This document shows, piece by piece, positions 1-9,084 of a DNA stretch of 49,954 nt; position 1 is the first letter of the stretch; every line of letters starts with the position of its first letter. The stretch comes from Hymenobacter profundi (GTDB taxonomy: Bacteria > Bacteroidota > Bacteroidia > Cytophagales > Hymenobacteraceae): positions 1 to 49,954 of the forward strand of contig NZ_JAHWGL010000026.1 of assembly GCF_019334315.1 (NCBI RefSeq). The letters run 5' to 3'. Under the pieces are notes generated by a model. That model ran no database searches, was not told where the DNA came from, and was given only the letters and a program-made list of their open reading frames with translations. Made by a program: the position numbers and the translations under genes.

Positions 1-87
1 TTATCACGGTAGAACGACATGCGTAACAACGACTCGTTCAACTGGCAGAAGGTCCTTCGCTCCGCTCAGGATGACAGCCGTATTTTC
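1..87. repeat. Right part of a family-B intergenic palindrome, cut by the window edge
   Basis: The right arm (AGGTCCTTCGCTCCGCTCAG and following GATGACA, about 50-77) and the central ACGACTCGTTCA (29-40) match the complete family-B palindromes at 28015-28115 and 40019-40120. The left arm should lie outside the window. No gene is seen in 1-113. Confidence 0.75.
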
Positions 88-113
88 TATTCACAAACTC
101 ACCACCTCACAAC

Positions 114-551
114 TTACTCCTCCATAATATCCTCATTCCAGAGGGTAGGCTCGGCTTCGATGAACTCCTGCATCATATCCACGCACTCGGGCAGATTGAG
201 GATTTCCACCTCCACGCCGTGCGACTGCAAAAACTCCAGCGACTCGCCGAAGGTCTGCGCTTCGCCTACCACTACCTTCGGAATCTTGAACTGCACGATG
301 GTGCCGGCGCACATGTAGCAGGGCATGAGTGTGGTGTAGAGCACCGTGTCGCGGTAGGTGCGCTGGCGGCCGGCATTGTTGAGGCAGTCCATCTCGCCGT
401 GCAGGATGGGGTTGCCCTCCTGCACACGCTTGTTGTGGCCGCTGGCCACTAGTTCGTCGCCGCGGCGCAGCGCGGAGCCAATCGGAATACCGCCTTCTTT
501 CCGGCCAGCGCGGGCCTCATCGATGGCGGCTTGCATGAATTGGTCTTTCAT
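114..551 (-). CDS. Cytosine deaminase of the fungal Fcy1 type
   Basis: Predicted 145-residue zinc hydrolase that deaminates cytosine (pyrimidine salvage), cytoplasmic. Visible signature: the HGE zinc/proton-shuttle motif at H51-E53 and PCxxC at C78/C81, the cytidine-deaminase-fold zinc site. The C-terminus PTLWNEDI, with an Asp at 141, matches the WFEDIGE tail of yeast cytosine deaminase, whose Asp155 contacts the base; the TTLMPCYMCAG and IPKVVVGE stretches also resemble the yeast enzyme more than bacterial CodA, which is an amidohydrolase. I chose the ATG at 551 because the extra upstream residues of the longer frame are unlike the family and the domain begins there. It follows AddB on the same strand but is separated by a palindrome-bearing 210-base gap. 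A related nucleoside or guanine deaminase is the main alternative. Confidence 0.85.
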   Translation of the reverse strand: MKDQFMQAAIDEARAGRKEGGIPIGSALRRGDELVASGHNKRVQEGNPILHGEMDCLNNAGRQRTYRDTVLYTTLMPCYMCAGTIVQFKIPKVVVGEAQTFGESLEFLQSHGVEVEILNLPECVDMMQEFIEAEPTLWNEDIMEE

Positions 552-610
552 GGGGTAGGAGTTTTTATTGAAGTAGAAGCTATTTAAATTAACTGAAAGG
601 GTCACCGAAA

Positions 611-700
611 CGGTGTAGAGACACATACTTGCGTCTCGTCGCTTGTGTCGTGCGTGCGGAACCGTTCAACGACGAGATGCAAGTATGCGTCTCTACACCG
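611..700. repeat. Family-D long inverted repeat
   Basis: Two 31-base arms, 611-641 and 670-700, are reverse complements with only two mismatches, around a 28-base loop. The arms contain GGTGTAGAGAC and its complement GTCTCTACACC. It fills the 210-base gap between the AddB stop and the cytosine deaminase start; nothing else is seen there. No T-run follows, so a simple terminator is less likely than a dispersed palindromic element. Confidence 0.85.
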
Positions 701-761
701 TTCAACAAGCAACTGAAACAGTTTCCTAGATAAAGTAGAATACCGAGAACGGTCATTCTAG

Positions 762-3700
762 CTACCGAGCGCAAATACCCCGGTAGGCGCAGTACTGGCA
801 CCTATCTAGGTCGTCGGTTTTGCGGATGGGTTCCAGCGGATCAAGGATGCGGTGCACCAATTGCCCCAGCAGCTCCTCGCTGGCTTGGCGAAACGACTGG
901 CCGTCCTCCGTCAGAAACGACATATCGGCCGTGAGCAGGCCACCGGGCAGGTTGCGCATGGAGAGGATGGCTGCGTCGGCGGCTTGCTGGCCCTCGGCTT
1001 CTAGCATAAAGCGGTACAGCCAGAGCTGGCGCACCTTCTCCGCGCCCGAGCTAGCCTCCATCAGTAAGCGTTCTACGGCCGCAGAGGCAGGCTCTTTGGC
1101 TTTTTGCAGCTTCAGTTCGAAGCCCTGCACTATACCGGTTTTGTAGTCTACCACTCGCAGGCTGCCATTGGGTAGGCGGTCGAGGCGGTCGGCGTAGCCG
1201 ATGAGGCGCACTGGCAGCTTTTCGCCGTCGGGCATAGGCACGAATACCGTGGCAAACAGCTGCTGCTCCAACCCATGAATCTGCAAGGGTAGGGCGCCTG
1301 GCTGCGTGAGTAGGCTCTCGAAGTAACGCCGCACTAGCTGTACGGCTACCTGGCCCAGCACGTAGTTCAGGCCTTCGTCGGCGCGGGCGTGGCGCTCTTT
1401 TTCCTCGCGGCGCAGGGCGCGGGCCACCTCTTTATCGGCTTGTTTAATGAGCTCTGGAATATCCTCGGCCGTGAGCAGGCGCTGCTCCTGCGCAAAAGGC
1501 TGCAACAGCTTTTCCAGCGCCGCGTGCACCGCCGTTCCAAACCCATCGGCTCCCAGCGTTTCCTCTACCTCCTCGGCCTCCTGAAACCGCGCAATGCGGG
1601 AGAAATAAAACTGTAACGAGCAGCCCACGAACTGGTTGAGCGCCGAGGGCGACAAGCCGCGCTCCAACGCGCCGCGTAGAGCGGTCAGCATTTCGGGGTC
1701 TTTGGCCAGGGTGAGGTCGCCAAGGGCCGTTTCTACTATTTCAGTGCCTATGGGTATTTCTTTTGCTGGCGAGGGTAGGGAAGAAGGTACTGTTTCCACC
1801 GTTACGTCGCGCAACTCCATTTGGGAGTTTTGCAGGCGTAAGTCGTTCTCTATCTGTAATAAAAAGCGGCTTCGCTCGCCGGTGCGGCTGCCGTCGGCGC
1901 CGGGTAGCACGTGCAGTAGGTCTACGCGGCGGGCGCGCTGCAAGAGGCGCCAGAACTGGTAGGCGGTGGCCGCTTCGTGGTCGGCGTAAGTAGGCATGTT
2001 GAACTGCGTGAGCACGTCGTAGGGAAACAGCGACGCGTGATTTTTGGGGGCCGGCAGCACCCGCTCGTTACAGCTCAGAATGATGATGTGGTCGAAGTCC
2101 AAGGCCCTGGTTTCCAGCAGACCCATTACCTGTACGTCGGCAATGGGCTCGCCGGAGAAGGGTAGACGAGTGCGGGCCATTTGCTCGTAGAGGAAGCGCC
2201 GGAACGAGCGCACCGACAGCCGCTGCTCCCGGCAGTCGAATACCGAATCGAGCCGCTTCACCAGCGTAAAAAACAGGTACAGATACTCCGCCTCAATGGC
2301 CGAATGCTGGTCTTGGTAGGCTTTTTTGAGTAGGTCGATGAGTGTGTAGCAGGCGGCAATGATGTCGTCGCAGGTGTCCCAGGTGGCAAACAGCGCCTCA
2401 ATAAGGGGGTGTTGCTGGCCCATTTCCAGTAGCTCGGTGGCGGGTAGCAGCACGGCCTGGCGCTTGACAATCTGCTGGCAAATCTGGTCGAGCAGGTGGT
2501 GGGGCTGCTCGGGCTGCTGATCGAGCCAGTGCTGATAGCGCCGCAGAAACGGGTGCGTGAGCAGCTTTTGCACGGCCAAATGATGGTAGCGCGGCACGCC
2601 GTAGCCCGTTTCCTGCGAGCCCTCCCGGATGCCGGTGAGGTGCACCTCAAACAGCAAATCGACCAGGTTGAACAGGGGGGTGCTCTGGAAGCTCAGGCCC
2701 ATGGTCACGTTGTACTCGGGCACGGCATCGAGGGGCAAGCCGTGAAGCACGGGTAGGAGCAGGGTTTCGTCGGGCAGCACCACAGCCACTTTGGCTTTGG
2801 GGTCGAGGCGGCGCGATTCGGCCAGCAGCTGCCCGGCTACCTTGCCTTGCATGGAGGAGTTGGCCACGCCCACAAACTGTACTTGGCGGGGTAGGCCGCG
2901 CAGCAGCTCCGGTAGCCCATGGCCGGGTACGCCGCCAAAGGCCTCGGCTGGCAAATCCCACAGCTTGCGGTAGCGGCGCAGATGCTGGCCGGCGCGGTTG
3001 GGTGAGTCGGTTTCCAAGTAAAATGCGTCGCCATCAAACAGCACCTCGGCCCGACCGGCTTTGCGCAGACGCTGAATCAGTTTTTCTTCGGACTTCGATA
3101 AGGTGCCAAGGCCTAGGAATACATGCTGAGGTAGCGTTTCGCCGGCTTCTAAACGGTTCTTCACGCGGCGGGCAGCCAGGCGGTAGGCCAAGCCGGGGTA
3201 GGCAAGGTGGTCGTGTTCCATGCGCCGGCGGAGGCGCCAGTACACCTTCTCCAGATCATCCCAGAAACGGAAGTAGGCGGCCGTGGTGCTGTCCTCGGCG
3301 GGCGTGAGCGACAAATCCCAGCGCTCCAGGGCTTTGGCCTGGGTGAGGTATTCAAAGACTTTTTTCGGGTTGGCCAGGTTCTGATCGAGGTTGGAAAAGT
3401 CCTGCACCAGCAACCCCGACCACCCCACGAATTGGTCGAAATCCAGGCGGGCATCAATGTCGCGCAGAATGTCGAACAGCAAGAGTTGTAGGGCAATGGG
3501 CTCCTCTACCTGCACGCCGGCCAGTTCCACCATGTAGTCCTCCATAGCCGCAATGCGCGGGCTCCACACGGCCTGGCCTACCTCGGCGGCCAGCGACAGC
3601 TCATTCTTCAGATACACCACCGCCCGGCGCGTGGGCACTACCACCACCACATCCGACAACTCCCCGCCGGGGTAGCGGGCCAGCAGGTCGCGGGCGGCCT

Positions 3701-3782
3701 GGGCGAGGAAGGGCAGGGGCCGCGCAGTGGGTGGCGCGGTGGTATTTTCGGGAAAAGTAGCAGTAGATCGGGTAGAAGGCAT
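762..3782 (-). CDS. addB: AddB-like PD-(D/E)XK nuclease subunit of a double-strand-break repair enzyme
   Basis: 1006 residues, the size of Bacteroidota AddB-type proteins. The N-terminus carries the inactivated-helicase-like segment (VVVVPTRRAVVYLKNEL). The C-terminal third holds a RecB-family nuclease: VVDYKTG near residue 880 supplies the D-x-K catalytic motif. A Cys near 720 (VGCSLQFYFS) plus the C-terminal CQYCAYRGIC cluster form the four-cysteine 4Fe-4S site that staples AddB and Cas4-like nucleases. With an AddA helicase it would resect DNA ends for RecA loading. Unusually, the AddA partner is about 20 kb away (23550-26990), not adjacent. The ATG at 3782 leaves a 57-base divergent gap to the esterase. 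Confidence 0.85.
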   Translation of the reverse strand: MPSTRSTATFPENTTAPPTARPLPFLAQAARDLLARYPGGELSDVVVVVPTRRAVVYLKNELSLAAEVGQAVWSPRIAAMEDYMVELAGVQVEEPIALQLLLFDILRDIDARLDFDQFVGWSGLLVQDFSNLDQNLANPKKVFEYLTQAKALERWDLSLTPAEDSTTAAYFRFWDDLEKVYWRLRRRMEHDHLAYPGLAYRLAARRVKNRLEAGETLPQHVFLGLGTLSKSEEKLIQRLRKAGRAEVLFDGDAFYLETDSPNRAGQHLRRYRKLWDLPAEAFGGVPGHGLPELLRGLPRQVQFVGVANSSMQGKVAGQLLAESRRLDPKAKVAVVLPDETLLLPVLHGLPLDAVPEYNVTMGLSFQSTPLFNLVDLLFEVHLTGIREGSQETGYGVPRYHHLAVQKLLTHPFLRRYQHWLDQQPEQPHHLLDQICQQIVKRQAVLLPATELLEMGQQHPLIEALFATWDTCDDIIAACYTLIDLLKKAYQDQHSAIEAEYLYLFFTLVKRLDSVFDCREQRLSVRSFRRFLYEQMARTRLPFSGEPIADVQVMGLLETRALDFDHIIILSCNERVLPAPKNHASLFPYDVLTQFNMPTYADHEAATAYQFWRLLQRARRVDLLHVLPGADGSRTGERSRFLLQIENDLRLQNSQMELRDVTVETVPSSLPSPAKEIPIGTEIVETALGDLTLAKDPEMLTALRGALERGLSPSALNQFVGCSLQFYFSRIARFQEAEEVEETLGADGFGTAVHAALEKLLQPFAQEQRLLTAEDIPELIKQADKEVARALRREEKERHARADEGLNYVLGQVAVQLVRRYFESLLTQPGALPLQIHGLEQQLFATVFVPMPDGEKLPVRLIGYADRLDRLPNGSLRVVDYKTGIVQGFELKLQKAKEPASAAVERLLMEASSGAEKVRQLWLYRFMLEAEGQQAADAAILSMRNLPGGLLTADMSFLTEDGQSFRQASEELLGQLVHRILDPLEPIRKTDDLDRCQYCAYRGICAR

Positions 3783-3839
3783 ATACTTGGTGCAGCAAAC
3801 AGCAACTTAAAGGTACGCTACTCCGTCAACCCTCACACC

Positions 3840-4766
3840 ATGAAAAAATTCCTCCTCGCTACGTTCTTCCTCGCCGCTTCCGCCGCGCCACTCGCTGCCC
3901 AGCAGCAAATTCTGCCGCTCTACACGGGTACCATCCCCAATGCTAAACCCAATAAAAGCGTCACCGAAACCACCGAGAAGCGCCCCGATGGCGGCGAGTT
4001 CGTGCGGCAGGTGGTGCAGCCCAAGCTGCTGGTCTACCCTGCGCCGGCCGACAAAGCCAACGGCACCGCCGTGGTGGTGTGTCCCGGTGGTGGCTACAGT
4101 TTCCTGTCGATGGTGAACGAGGGCTACCAGGTAGCCGAGAAACTGAACGCCATGGGTATCACGGTGTTTGTGCTGAAATACCGCCTGCCCGACGACCGTA
4201 CCCAACCTGACAGAAGCATTGCGCCGTTGCTGGATGTGCAGCAGGCCATTCGGATGGTGCGTGAGCAGGCTGCCAAGTTCAACATCAACCCCAACCGAAT
4301 TGGAGTAGCGGGTTTCTCGGCTGGTGGGCACCTGGCCAGCACAGCCGGTACGCACTTCGCGAAGCCAGTAGGAAACAAGCCCGGCCCTACCTCCGTGCGC
4401 CCCGATTTTCTGATTCTGGCCTACCCCGTTATCACGTTTGCCGATAGCCTCACGCATGGCGGCTCACGGGATAATCTGGTGGGTAAAAATGCTTCGGCTG
4501 AGCAAATAAAGCTGTATTCCAACGAGTTGCAGGTATCGGCCCAAACGCCGCCTACCTTCCTAGTGCACTCCGAGGACGATGAGGTAGTACCGGTGCAAAA
4601 TAGCCTGCTGTTCTACCAGGCCTGCCTGCACCACAAGGTGCCCGTAGAAATGCACCTCTACCCCAAAGGTGGCCACGGCTACGGCTTCTATAACCGCACA
4701 ACAAAGGACGATTGGGCGGAGCGGCTACGTAACTGGTTGGATATGAACGGGTGGCTGACGAAGTAG
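3840..4766 (+). CDS. Secreted alpha/beta-hydrolase, acetyl-xylan/acyl esterase-like
   Basis: 308 residues with a clear Sec signal peptide (residues 1-20, KKFLLATFFLAASAAPLAA then QQQ). The alpha/beta-hydrolase fold is shown by the oxyanion segment CPGGGY (81-86), the nucleophile elbow GFSAGG (Ser160), an acid in HSEDDEVV (Asp246 or 247) and the catalytic His279 in GGHGYG. This set is typical of the periplasmic esterases often called endo-1,4-beta-xylanase B-like or BD-FAE-type, which remove acyl groups from plant or other polysaccharides. It sits divergent from addB and convergent with the GH97 gene at the end of the PUL, so a role in deacylating the PUL substrate is possible but not shown. 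Exact substrate unknown. Confidence 0.82.
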   Translation: MKKFLLATFFLAASAAPLAAQQQILPLYTGTIPNAKPNKSVTETTEKRPDGGEFVRQVVQPKLLVYPAPADKANGTAVVVCPGGGYSFLSMVNEGYQVAEKLNAMGITVFVLKYRLPDDRTQPDRSIAPLLDVQQAIRMVREQAAKFNINPNRIGVAGFSAGGHLASTAGTHFAKPVGNKPGPTSVRPDFLILAYPVITFADSLTHGGSRDNLVGKNASAEQIKLYSNELQVSAQTPPTFLVHSEDDEVVPVQNSLLFYQACLHHKVPVEMHLYPKGGHGYGFYNRTTKDDWAERLRNWLDMNGWLTK

Positions 4767-4785
4767 CTCGTAATAAAGTTAGATT

Positions 4786-4829
4786 AAAAAGCAGTGCCCC
4801 TCCTTGAGAAAGGAGGGGCACTGCTTTTT
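4786..4829. terminator. Bidirectional intrinsic terminator
   Basis: Perfect 20-bp stem (4786-4805 with 4810-4829), GAGA loop, A5 on one side and T5 on the other. It lies between the convergent esterase and GH97 genes and can terminate both. Confidence 0.93.
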
Positions 4830-4852
4830 AACTGATACCGATAGCAGCCGGG

Positions 4853-6718
4853 CTACTCCTTGGTAAACCGGCTGAGGTAGCCGCCGCCCTCCACTAGCTT
4901 GAGCGTCAGCTTACTTTTCTTGCTGACGCTGCTCTTTTGGATAGCATCTGCCTTTGGGTTACCGGCTTCATCGGCTAATGTAGCGGCCTGGTAGCTGCCC
5001 GTGCCAAGAAAACCCAGATCAACAGCGACGGACTGGGCTTTTTCGCCGTTCAGGGCGGCAAGGTACCAAGTGGTGCCGCTGCGGCGCGCCAACAGGGAGA
5101 GAGTACCTATTTCACTGGCTGGCAACACAATCGTTTCGTCCCACACGGTGGGCATGTTCACAATCAGGTCTTTGGCTTTGCTGGCCAGCATGTCTTCGGG
5201 GTTGGCGGCTACGCACAGAAAGGGCGAAGTGAACGTGGCCAGCGAAGCCATTTGGTGGGCGAACGTAGTGCCTTTGCCAATGTCGCGGAAAGTGAGGGGA
5301 GTGTAGTCGCCGTGGCCGGCCAAGTAGCGTGTGAAGGGTAGGGTAGCATTATGGGCCGGCCACACGGTTGCGTTTTCCAGGCCCCGAATACCTTCGCGCG
5401 ACAGCTCATTGGGCCAGGTGCGCGACTCGCCAGTGGGCTTATTGGCGCCGTGAAAGTCCAGCATCAGCTGTAATTCGGCGGCATCGTGTAAAGCAGCCTG
5501 GTAAAAGTCGATAATCTCCTGCGACTCAGTGTCGAAGAAGTCGATTTTTAGTCCTACTACGCCTGTGTCCTTGCAGCGCTTAAAGAAGGCTTTGCGGGCA
5601 GTAGGATCTTTCAGGCCGGGTGTGCCGTCGTGGTCGGGGTAGGCTTTCCATACCCACACCTTTACCTTTTGGGCGTCAGAATACGTCACCAACTCTTGCA
5701 GCAACGCCCACGGATCTTTGCCGCCATCGTTCCAGCGCGACCAGCCTTCATCTACCAAGTTGTATTGAATGCCTAGCTGCCCGGCCCACTGCGAAAAACG
5801 CTTCATGTTCTCGAACGTCACGCCGCCGTTGCCAGCCAGCCACGACCACACGCTCTTGCCCGGTTTAATCCAGCTAGTAGCCAGCCCCTGCGGAAACAGT
5901 TTCGGATCGGGTTTGGGCGACACGTTGTGCACAATGTCGCAGTTCACCAGCGTGTTCAGGTCAGACCCTACCTCAATGATGCGCCAGGGCGTTTCGACGG
6001 AGCCGGTTTTCTTCGTGTCGCCGGTCAGATGGGCCTTGAACACGCGCTGCCCCTCCGCCACTAGCGACATGCCCGCAAAGTCGGTTAGGCCACCCTCGGT
6101 AATGGCCACATAACCCTGCTCGTTGGGTAGCTGCACCGTGAGCGGTGGCCCGGCTTTCTGGCCAGCCGGTACGTCTTCGATGCGCTGCTTTTGATACTTA
6201 CCTTCGTAGTTGCCGATATCGGGCTGGCTCCACACGATGCTACCCGCAGGTAGGGTAAAGCGGGTATCATCGGCCGTGGTAGTACTGGCGCCGGTTTTGT
6301 TGACCACGTAACGCAGCGCCACACCATCGTTGAACACGCGCGTTTCCACTTGAAACCCGGACGTATTACCGCTTCCCTGCACCGGCACAATAGCCTGGTT
6401 GTACTGGTTCACGGCTTTGCTGTGTACGCCGCGCCACGGGTAGGTTTCGTTAACCGACGTGCGCTTTACAGCACCGAACGCACGGCCTTCGCCGATTTTC
6501 TGCTGATCTACCTGCAAGCCAAGCGTCGAGGGCTCAACGACTGCTTTGCCCTTGTACACTACACGGTATTGCAGCTGACCTTGCGTCAAGAATAGTTCTA
6601 CCTGAAGGTTCTTATCTGGACTAACAACCGTGGTTGGCTTGGTTTGCGCCAGTAAGTGGTGGATAGGTAGGGTTTGACTTAGCAATAGAGCAAAGCCGAA
6701 CAAGGGAAGTTTGCACAT
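4853..6718 (-). CDS. Glycoside hydrolase family 97 (SusB-like alpha-glucosidase or alpha-galactosidase)
   Basis: 621 residues, the normal GH97 length, with a signal peptide ending near LLAQ (residues 1-25). An N-terminal beta-sandwich (VVSPDKNLQVELFL onward) precedes the catalytic barrel containing GLKIDFFDTESQEIIDFY, the family-typical DFHGANKPTG and the EGIRGLENA segment, then a small C-terminal beta domain. GH97 enzymes are calcium-dependent exo-acting alpha-glycosidases of the periplasm; members are either inverting alpha-glucosidases or retaining alpha-galactosidases, and I cannot separate the two by eye. It is the last gene of the PUL, 82 bases after GH92 with a 12-bp hairpin in the gap. 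A terminator follows immediately, so it ends the transcript. Confidence 0.9.
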   Translation of the reverse strand: MCKLPLFGFALLLSQTLPIHHLLAQTKPTTVVSPDKNLQVELFLTQGQLQYRVVYKGKAVVEPSTLGLQVDQQKIGEGRAFGAVKRTSVNETYPWRGVHSKAVNQYNQAIVPVQGSGNTSGFQVETRVFNDGVALRYVVNKTGASTTTADDTRFTLPAGSIVWSQPDIGNYEGKYQKQRIEDVPAGQKAGPPLTVQLPNEQGYVAITEGGLTDFAGMSLVAEGQRVFKAHLTGDTKKTGSVETPWRIIEVGSDLNTLVNCDIVHNVSPKPDPKLFPQGLATSWIKPGKSVWSWLAGNGGVTFENMKRFSQWAGQLGIQYNLVDEGWSRWNDGGKDPWALLQELVTYSDAQKVKVWVWKAYPDHDGTPGLKDPTARKAFFKRCKDTGVVGLKIDFFDTESQEIIDFYQAALHDAAELQLMLDFHGANKPTGESRTWPNELSREGIRGLENATVWPAHNATLPFTRYLAGHGDYTPLTFRDIGKGTTFAHQMASLATFTSPFLCVAANPEDMLASKAKDLIVNMPTVWDETIVLPASEIGTLSLLARRSGTTWYLAALNGEKAQSVAVDLGFLGTGSYQAATLADEAGNPKADAIQKSSVSKKSKLTLKLVEGGGYLSRFTKE

Positions 6719-6762
6719 AGTAGGGTTGAAAGATGGTTAGGGTAAGGTGCGGGACAGATGGA

Positions 6763-6792
6763 AGCTAAAGCTAGCCTAGTCTAGCTTTAGCT
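6763..6792. repeat. 12-bp perfect hairpin between GH92 and GH97
   Basis: Arms 6763-6774 (AGCTAAAGCTAG) and 6781-6792, six-base loop. No T-run on either side, so an mRNA stability or attenuation structure is more likely than a full terminator. Confidence 0.8.
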
Positions 6793-6800
6793 ATAGTTGA

Positions 6801-9002
6801 TTATTGTGTAATAACCGCTACTTCGCCGCCGTCGCGGAATAGCGCATAAGGTACAAAATACCCTTGGTTGGCGGTCCCGTTCACCTGAATGCTGCGCAGG
6901 TTGCGGCCCGTGCCGGTGTGCTTCACCGTCAGGGTTTTACCGCCGGGCATGTGCCACTGCACCTCATCAAACACCGGCACGCTCACAATGTAGCGCGCAT
7001 CGGCCGCCGAGAAGGGGTAGAGGCCCGTGGAGCTGAACACGTACCAGGCCGACATCTCGCCGGCGTCGTCCATGCCGGAGTAGCCCAGCTGGTTTTTGCC
7101 CATGCCGTAGAAGCGCTCCATAATCTCGTCGAGGCGGCGTTGCGACTTCTCGGGTTTGTCGATAAAGTAATAGGAGAAAGGCGTTTCGTGGTCGGGCTGG
7201 TTGCCGTGGCAGTACTGACCAATGAAGCCCGATACGTTGCGCGCAATGTAGCTGGGGTTCCAAGGCACCGTAAACAGCGAATCCAGTTTGGCCTCGAAGG
7301 CCTGTGGGCCGCCGTATAGCTTCACCAAACCCGGCATATCGTGGGGGGCAAAAAACGACACCTGCCAGGCGTTGGCCTCGCGGTACATGTACTCGTAGTA
7401 GGGATACTCTGGGTTGAAGTTCTTCACCCACTGCCCGTTGGCCAAGCGGCCGCGCATGAAATTGGTGCCGGAGTCGAAGACGTTGCGGTAATTCTTCGAG
7501 CGCGCCATGAGGGTGCGGTAGTTGGCGGTATCTTTCAGAATTTTTGCCAACTGAGCCACGGCATAGTCGTCGAAAGCGTATTCCAACGTTTTCGACACGC
7601 CGGCTTTGCCCTTGGTTTCCACTTGGGGGTTAGGCGCTTCTTCGGTAGCGATGTAGCCCTTCTGGATGTACTCCTGAATGTGGGGGCGCGTGCCGCCCTC
7701 TACGTTGGCGTTGCGCAGGAGCAGGCGGTACACGTCCTGCACATCAAAATTGGTGAGGCCGCGCTGGTAGGCGCCCGCAATAAAGGCTGCGCCATGGTCG
7801 CCGTGGAAGAAGGTAGGAATGAAGCCGGTCTTCTTGCCCACGTCGTGCAACGACTTAATGACATCCGTACTGGCCTCGGGCGCGAGCATGCTCATCAGCA
7901 CGTCCTTGTTGCGGTAGGTGTCCCACAACGACGGCTCGGTGTAGTAGTTGAAGTCGGCTTTCACCACGTTGCCTTTCGTGTCGCGGTACTCGCCGTTCAG
8001 GTCGCTGCGCAGGGCCGGCCACAGGAAGGAGCGGTAGAGGCAGCTGTAGAACATTTCCTTCTGCTTGGGGGTGCCGCCCTTCACGTCTACCCGCGCCAGC
8101 ATGGTTTCCCAAGTGTCGGCGGCAGCGCGGCGCACCTGCTCAAACGAGCGGCTACCAATCTCCTGCGCCAGGTTTTGCTTGGCATTCTCGATGCTCACGA
8201 ACGAGATGCCGACGCGCAGCTCCACCGGTTTTTTGCCGCCGTTGGTGAGGTGCAGCACGGCTAGGCCGTCTTTAGTGCCGGGGCCGCGTACGTCCAGGTT
8301 CTGCATTGGTTCGCTGAGCATTCCGTAGAAAAACACCGTTTGCCGACCGGTTTCCTGAAAACCCTGCACCGCCGCGTCGCCTACCTTTTCCATAGCCCAG
8401 TTCGAAACCCGCTCGTTGGACTGTGCCAGCTTGAACACAATGCTACGGTTGTCCGGCTGCGCAAACCGGTACCGGTGAAAACCGGCCCGCAGGGTAGAAG
8501 TCAGCTCCACCTGCACGCCGTAGTCCTGCAACGTCACGCCGTAGTAGCCCGGCGAGGCCGTTTCCGTCTTCTTAGCAAAGCGGGATGAGTAGTCGCCTTT
8601 CGCATTGGCCGCGCCCGTAACGGGTAGCACCGGCAGGTGGCACAGGTTCCAGTGGCCTTTGTTGGTGTGCGCAAATGCCACAATCACCGAGTCCTCGTAG
8701 TCGAAGCCCGCGCCGGTATGAAACTCCGTGATGGGGCTCAGCTGCACCATGGCATTGGGTAGGGAACTGCCCGGAAACACCAACCCGGCCCACGCGCCGC
8801 GCCAGTCTGGGGGCGTGGTGTAGCCCATGTCTTTGGGGTCGTTCAGCGGCCCCGTCCCCATAAAGGGGTTGGCGTATTGCAGATGGCTGCCCAGCTTCTC
8901 ACTACGTCCGCCGTTGGCAGTGCCGGCGGGCGGGGTGGTTTTGGTGCAGGAGAAGACGGCCAGCGCAGAAAGAAGAAGGCAATAGCTAGGTCGTTTCAGC
9001 AT
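6801..9002 (-). CDS. Glycoside hydrolase family 92 exo-alpha-mannosidase, lipoprotein
   Basis: 733 residues. The N-terminus has a lipoprotein signal (LLLSALAVFSC, Cys near 19), so it is likely membrane-anchored. GH92 hallmarks: the N-terminal domain with the FMGTGP and FPGSSLPNAMVQLSP stretches, EANAWQ with Glu542 at the general-acid position, HGNQPDHE (599-606) and GMDDAGEMSAWY (643 onward), the calcium/base region. GH92 enzymes are calcium-dependent exo-alpha-mannosidases acting on alpha-1,2, 1,3, 1,4 or 1,6 mannosyl links; linkage specificity cannot be read here. Together with the GH76 endo-enzyme just upstream in the transcript it argues for alpha-mannan breakdown. Confidence 0.93.
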   Translation of the reverse strand: MLKRPSYCLLLSALAVFSCTKTTPPAGTANGGRSEKLGSHLQYANPFMGTGPLNDPKDMGYTTPPDWRGAWAGLVFPGSSLPNAMVQLSPITEFHTGAGFDYEDSVIVAFAHTNKGHWNLCHLPVLPVTGAANAKGDYSSRFAKKTETASPGYYGVTLQDYGVQVELTSTLRAGFHRYRFAQPDNRSIVFKLAQSNERVSNWAMEKVGDAAVQGFQETGRQTVFFYGMLSEPMQNLDVRGPGTKDGLAVLHLTNGGKKPVELRVGISFVSIENAKQNLAQEIGSRSFEQVRRAAADTWETMLARVDVKGGTPKQKEMFYSCLYRSFLWPALRSDLNGEYRDTKGNVVKADFNYYTEPSLWDTYRNKDVLMSMLAPEASTDVIKSLHDVGKKTGFIPTFFHGDHGAAFIAGAYQRGLTNFDVQDVYRLLLRNANVEGGTRPHIQEYIQKGYIATEEAPNPQVETKGKAGVSKTLEYAFDDYAVAQLAKILKDTANYRTLMARSKNYRNVFDSGTNFMRGRLANGQWVKNFNPEYPYYEYMYREANAWQVSFFAPHDMPGLVKLYGGPQAFEAKLDSLFTVPWNPSYIARNVSGFIGQYCHGNQPDHETPFSYYFIDKPEKSQRRLDEIMERFYGMGKNQLGYSGMDDAGEMSAWYVFSSTGLYPFSAADARYIVSVPVFDEVQWHMPGGKTLTVKHTGTGRNLRSIQVNGTANQGYFVPYALFRDGGEVAVITQ

Positions 9003-9020
9003 GAGTTTGGGGGTAATAAT

Positions 9021-9054
9021 AACCCTGACAGGGGCTTGAAATCCTGTCAGGGTT
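9021..9054. repeat. 12-bp perfect hairpin between GH76 and GH92
   Basis: Arms AACCCTGACAGG (9021-9032) and CCTGTCAGGGTT (9043-9054) around a 10-base loop, in the 82-base gap between GH76 and GH92. No strong T-run in the transcribed direction. Confidence 0.85.
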
Positions 9055-9084
9055 AAGAGTTTTACAATTAAGGGACGAACTTCT

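Noticed and set aside
7191..7211. GNQPDH in GH92 read as a lost catalytic acid (Glu to Gln), implying a phosphomannosidase
   Set aside because: The spacing to the GMDDAGE motif is too short; the general acid is better placed at Glu542 in EANAWQ, which is intact.
7341..8264. Long open plus-strand frames opposite GH92 and GH76 (also 9205-10194)
   Set aside because: They mirror the codon pattern of well-supported minus-strand genes and show no domain.
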